From assembly GCA_937888775.1 (NCBI GenBank), contig CALAQT010000221.1, positions 1 to 8,043 on the forward strand: a stretch of 8,043 nucleotides of DNA. The letters run 5' to 3'. The position numbers and the translations under genes were made by a program. The DNA comes from an uncultured Actinomycetes bacterium (GTDB lineage: Bacteria > Actinomycetota > Thermoleophilia > Solirubrobacterales > Solirubrobacteraceae). Numbering within the stretch: position 1 is the stretch's first letter; each line of letters begins with the position of its first letter. The notes under the pieces are model-generated. The model worked only from the letters and a program-made list of their open reading frames with translations. It ran no database searches and was not told the DNA's origin. Of the stretch, positions 7,198 to 8,043 are shown one piece after another.

Positions 7198-7371
7198 CCC
7201 TGTGCCCGTTCGGGCCAGGCGCTCGGAAAGCCGCGTGAACCCGGAGATGTCGGCGAACACGATCGTGCCGTGGAGCGTCTGCACCAATTCGCCCGGCGCC
7301 TGTGCCAGGCGCCGAAGCACCAATCGGGGGACGTAACAGTCCAGCTCGCCCGTGTACGTTTCCGCCAGCAG
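7198..7371 (-). pseudogene. N-terminal fragment of the cyclase/ATPase protein
   Basis: This piece carries the family N-terminus (TYTGELDCYVPRLVLRRLAQ) and the first part of the first cyclase domain, GTIVFADISGFTRLSERLA, whose aspartate in FADISGFT is the first metal ligand. Homology leaves this frame near 7197-7207, after SERLARTG. Downstream of that the frame stays open but reads as nonsense. No ATG or GTG precedes YVPR in frame; the first in-frame stop upstream is TAG 7417-7419. A CTG at 7371 with GAGG 6 bases upstream is the best start; TTG 7323 is the conventional alternative. Confidence 0.65.
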
Positions 7372-7394
7372 CGAAGTCCTCGTCAGCAGATCAG

Positions 7395-7417
7395 GCGAGC
7401 CTCCGAGGCGGGCTCGC
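7395..7417. repeat. Inverted repeat between rplL and the cyclase gene
   Basis: GCGAGCC (7395-7401) and GGCTCGC (7411-7417) are perfect 7-base inverted arms around a 9-base loop. The inner sequence GCCTCCGAGGC is itself nearly palindromic, so two alternative foldings exist. It lies just upstream of the cyclase coding start. It may be a second terminator for rplJL, an operator or a leader hairpin; no T-tract supports any one of these. Confidence 0.35.
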
Positions 7418-7463
7418 TACATGGTGAGTCTAGTGCCGTACGTCGAGATTTCGCGGCAGCCGC

Positions 7464-7494
7464 CGAGCTGCGCACCGGCGCGGTGCGCAGCTCG
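7464..7494 (-). terminator. Strong hairpin terminator candidate downstream of rplL
   Basis: The arms 7464-7476 (CGAGCTGCGCACC) and 7482-7494 are perfectly complementary over 13 bp with a 5-base loop. The hairpin begins 11 bases after the rplL stop codon. It has no following T-run on either strand, which is common for terminators in high-GC actinobacteria. Its position suggests that it ends, or partly attenuates, rplJL transcription before the cyclase gene and rpoB. It could alternatively act as an mRNA-stabilising 3' hairpin. Confidence 0.65.
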
Positions 7495-7505
7495 ATACGG
7501 CGAGG

Positions 7506-7886
7506 CTACTTGAGCTCGACGGATCCGCCGGCCTCTTCGAGGTCAGCTTTGAGCTTCTCGGCCTCGGCCTTGTCGACGCCCTCCTTGATCGGCTTGGGCG
7601 CCTCATCGACCAGCGCCTTGGCCTCCTTGAGGCCGAGGCCCGTGACCGCCCGGACGACCTTGATGACCTGAATCTTCTTCTCGCCGGCAGCGGTCAGCAC
7701 GACGTCGAACGCGCTCTGCTCCTCCTCCGCCTCAGCGGCGCCGTCGGCGCCCCCAGCGGCCGGCGCAGCCGCGGCCACCGCAGTGGCCGAGACGCCGAAC
7801 GCCTCTTCCAGCGCCTTGATTCGCTCTGAGAGCTCCAGCACGGAGATCGTCTTGAGCTCTTCGATCCAGTCTTGGGTGGTGGTCAT
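7506..7886 (-). CDS. rplL: 50S ribosomal protein L7/L12
   Basis: This is the flexible stalk protein of the large ribosomal subunit, which recruits and stimulates the translation GTPases (EF-Tu, EF-G, IF2). The 126-residue product has the usual three parts: an N-terminal dimerisation helix pair (1-32, [20 protein letters not shown]), an Ala/Gly/Glu-rich hinge (33-57), and the C-terminal factor-binding domain (58-126) with the family signature [20 protein letters not shown] (77-96) and the terminal GGSVELK. Length and all landmarks are typical. The ATG at 7886 is preceded at close range by a GGAGGA ribosome binding site, in the 9-base gap after the upstream gene's stop. It is therefore translationally linked with the presumed rplJ, as in the conserved rplJ-rplL pair. 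The gene appears intact. Confidence 0.97.
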   Translation of the reverse strand: MTTTQDWIEELKTISVLELSERIKALEEAFGVSATAVAAAAPAAGGADGAAEAEEEQSAFDVVLTAAGEKKIQVIKVVRAVTGLGLKEAKALVDEAPKPIKEGVDKAEAEKLKADLEEAGGSVELK

Positions 7887-7887
7887 G

Positions 7888-7895
7888 CTTCCTCC
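7888..7895 (-). promoter_or_regulatory. Ribosome binding site of rplL
   Basis: The minus strand reads TAAGGAGGAAGCATG: a near-perfect Shine-Dalgarno placed directly between the stop codon of the upstream gene and the rplL start. A terminating ribosome would cover this site, which fits coupled translation of the pair. Confidence 0.8.
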
Positions 7896-8043
7896 TTATT
7901 CGCCGGACGGTTCCGCGTCCGACGCGGATTCCTGTTCAGATGGTTGTGGATCAGGCTCGCTCGAGGGCTCGGCAGCCGCCTCAGGCTCGGGCTCGGCAGC
8001 CGCCTCAGGCTCGGGCTCGGCAGCCGCCTCAGGCTCGGGCTCG
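7896..8043 (-). CDS. rplJ: Probable 50S ribosomal protein L10, C-terminal tail (partial)
   Basis: Only the last 49 codons are in the window, ending at TAA 7896-7898. The visible peptide is an extremely acidic, low-complexity tail: three EPEPEAAA units followed by EPSSEPDPQPSEQES and a short run to the end. It does not include the conserved L10 fold, so the assignment rests on position directly upstream of rplL, with a 9-base gap and the same strand. Extended acidic or Ala/Glu-rich C-termini are known in L10 of some Actinobacteria. L10 anchors L7/L12 dimers to the ribosome through a helix preceding such a tail. If the gene order is unusual here, this could be another protein. Confidence 0.75.
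   Translation of the reverse strand, partial: EPEPEAAAEPEPEAAAEPEPEAAAEPSSEPDPQPSEQESASDAEPSGE
7971..8042 (-). repeat. 24-bp in-frame tandem repeat in the presumed rplJ tail
   Basis: Three exact copies of a 24-bp unit lie head to tail at 7971-7994, 7995-8018 and 8019-8042. Base 8043 matches the start of a further copy, so the array probably continues beyond the window. Each unit encodes the eight residues EPEPEAAA in the minus-strand frame. Exact identity at the DNA level, including wobble bases, points to recent duplication by slippage or unequal recombination. Confidence 0.9.

Larger units (their letters stand above)
3545..7371 (-). pseudogene. Frameshifted tandem-cyclase / P-loop ATPase / TPR signalling protein (whole locus)
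   Basis: This is one gene split over several frames. In order it encodes a short N-terminal segment (ELDCYVPRLVLRRLAQ), a first class III cyclase homology domain, a second cyclase-like domain, an AAA/NACHT-like P-loop ATPase and a long TPR-rich C-terminus, about 1,276 residues once repaired. Such proteins are predicted cytoplasmic signalling ATPases. Homology passes through four frame changes: near 7197-7207, at 7155-7157, at 6008-6013 and at 3907-3914. Adding one base to a G/C run at each site restores a continuous product (for example RTGTGGAEHLVDTIN, then NACFSGLLVDAY, VDARGGSGTLIELVGETG and ADFAPALIAEAEAF). The 40 bases 7158-7197 are read in a third frame. The start is uncertain: TTG 7323 has no ribosome binding site and would omit YVPR, whereas CTG 7371 follows GAGG by 6 bases. 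The breaks could be sequencing errors in an intact gene or real decay; I cannot decide between these from the sequence. Confidence 0.82.

Noticed and set aside
3904..7210. Programmed ribosomal frameshifting in the cyclase gene
   Set aside because: Four separate sites of the same sign, without slippery heptamers or consistent downstream structures, are far better explained by missing bases in G/C runs.
7971..8042. CRISPR-like direct repeats
   Set aside because: The units are contiguous with no spacers and keep the reading frame of a coding tail, so this is a coding tandem repeat.

Overview
The window is high-GC DNA that reads as a chromosomal segment from an actinobacterial-type genome. A deep-branching lineage such as Thermoleophilia/Solirubrobacterales is the best guess. 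It rests on the RpoB and L7/L12 sequences, heavy GC3 codon use, TTG starts, and a tandem-cyclase/AAA/TPR protein of a type I associate with that group. No search was run, so the taxonomic call is an inference.

Layout. The two ends hold the conserved rplJ-rplL-rpoB ribosomal/RNA polymerase cluster, all on the minus strand. The right end (7896-8043) carries the last 49 codons of a gene taken by synteny to be rplJ (L10), with an acidic tail built from a 24-bp tandem repeat. It is followed after 9 bases by rplL (7506-7886) and a strong 13-bp hairpin (7464-7494). The left end (1-1264) carries the first 421 codons of rpoB, cut off inside the rifampicin-resistance-determining region.

Between rplL and rpoB, where many bacteria have only a short spacer, lie about 6.2 kb of accessory sequence: (i) a large minus-strand gene (about 7371-3545) for a multidomain protein with two class III nucleotide cyclase domains, a P-loop ATPase and a TPR region; it is broken by four single-base frameshifts, each repairable by adding one G/C to a G/C run; (ii) a plus-strand gene (2221-3519) for a secreted, Ig-like, cysteine-paired protein, convergent with the cyclase gene; (iii) a minus-strand FHA-domain gene (1511-2047), divergent from the secreted gene and 246 bp upstream of rpoB on the same strand.

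How they fit together. L10, L7/L12 and RpoB are housekeeping translation and transcription components. The hairpin after rplL, the 246-bp leader before rpoB and an opposite-strand gene between them suggest that rpoB is transcribed separately from rplJL here. The cyclase/ATPase/TPR and FHA proteins both look like signalling proteins (nucleotide sensing and phosphothreonine reading), but nothing in the sequence shows that they work together. No RNA genes, insertion sequences, CRISPR arrays or phage genes were seen. No gene-free stretch exceeds 300 bases.
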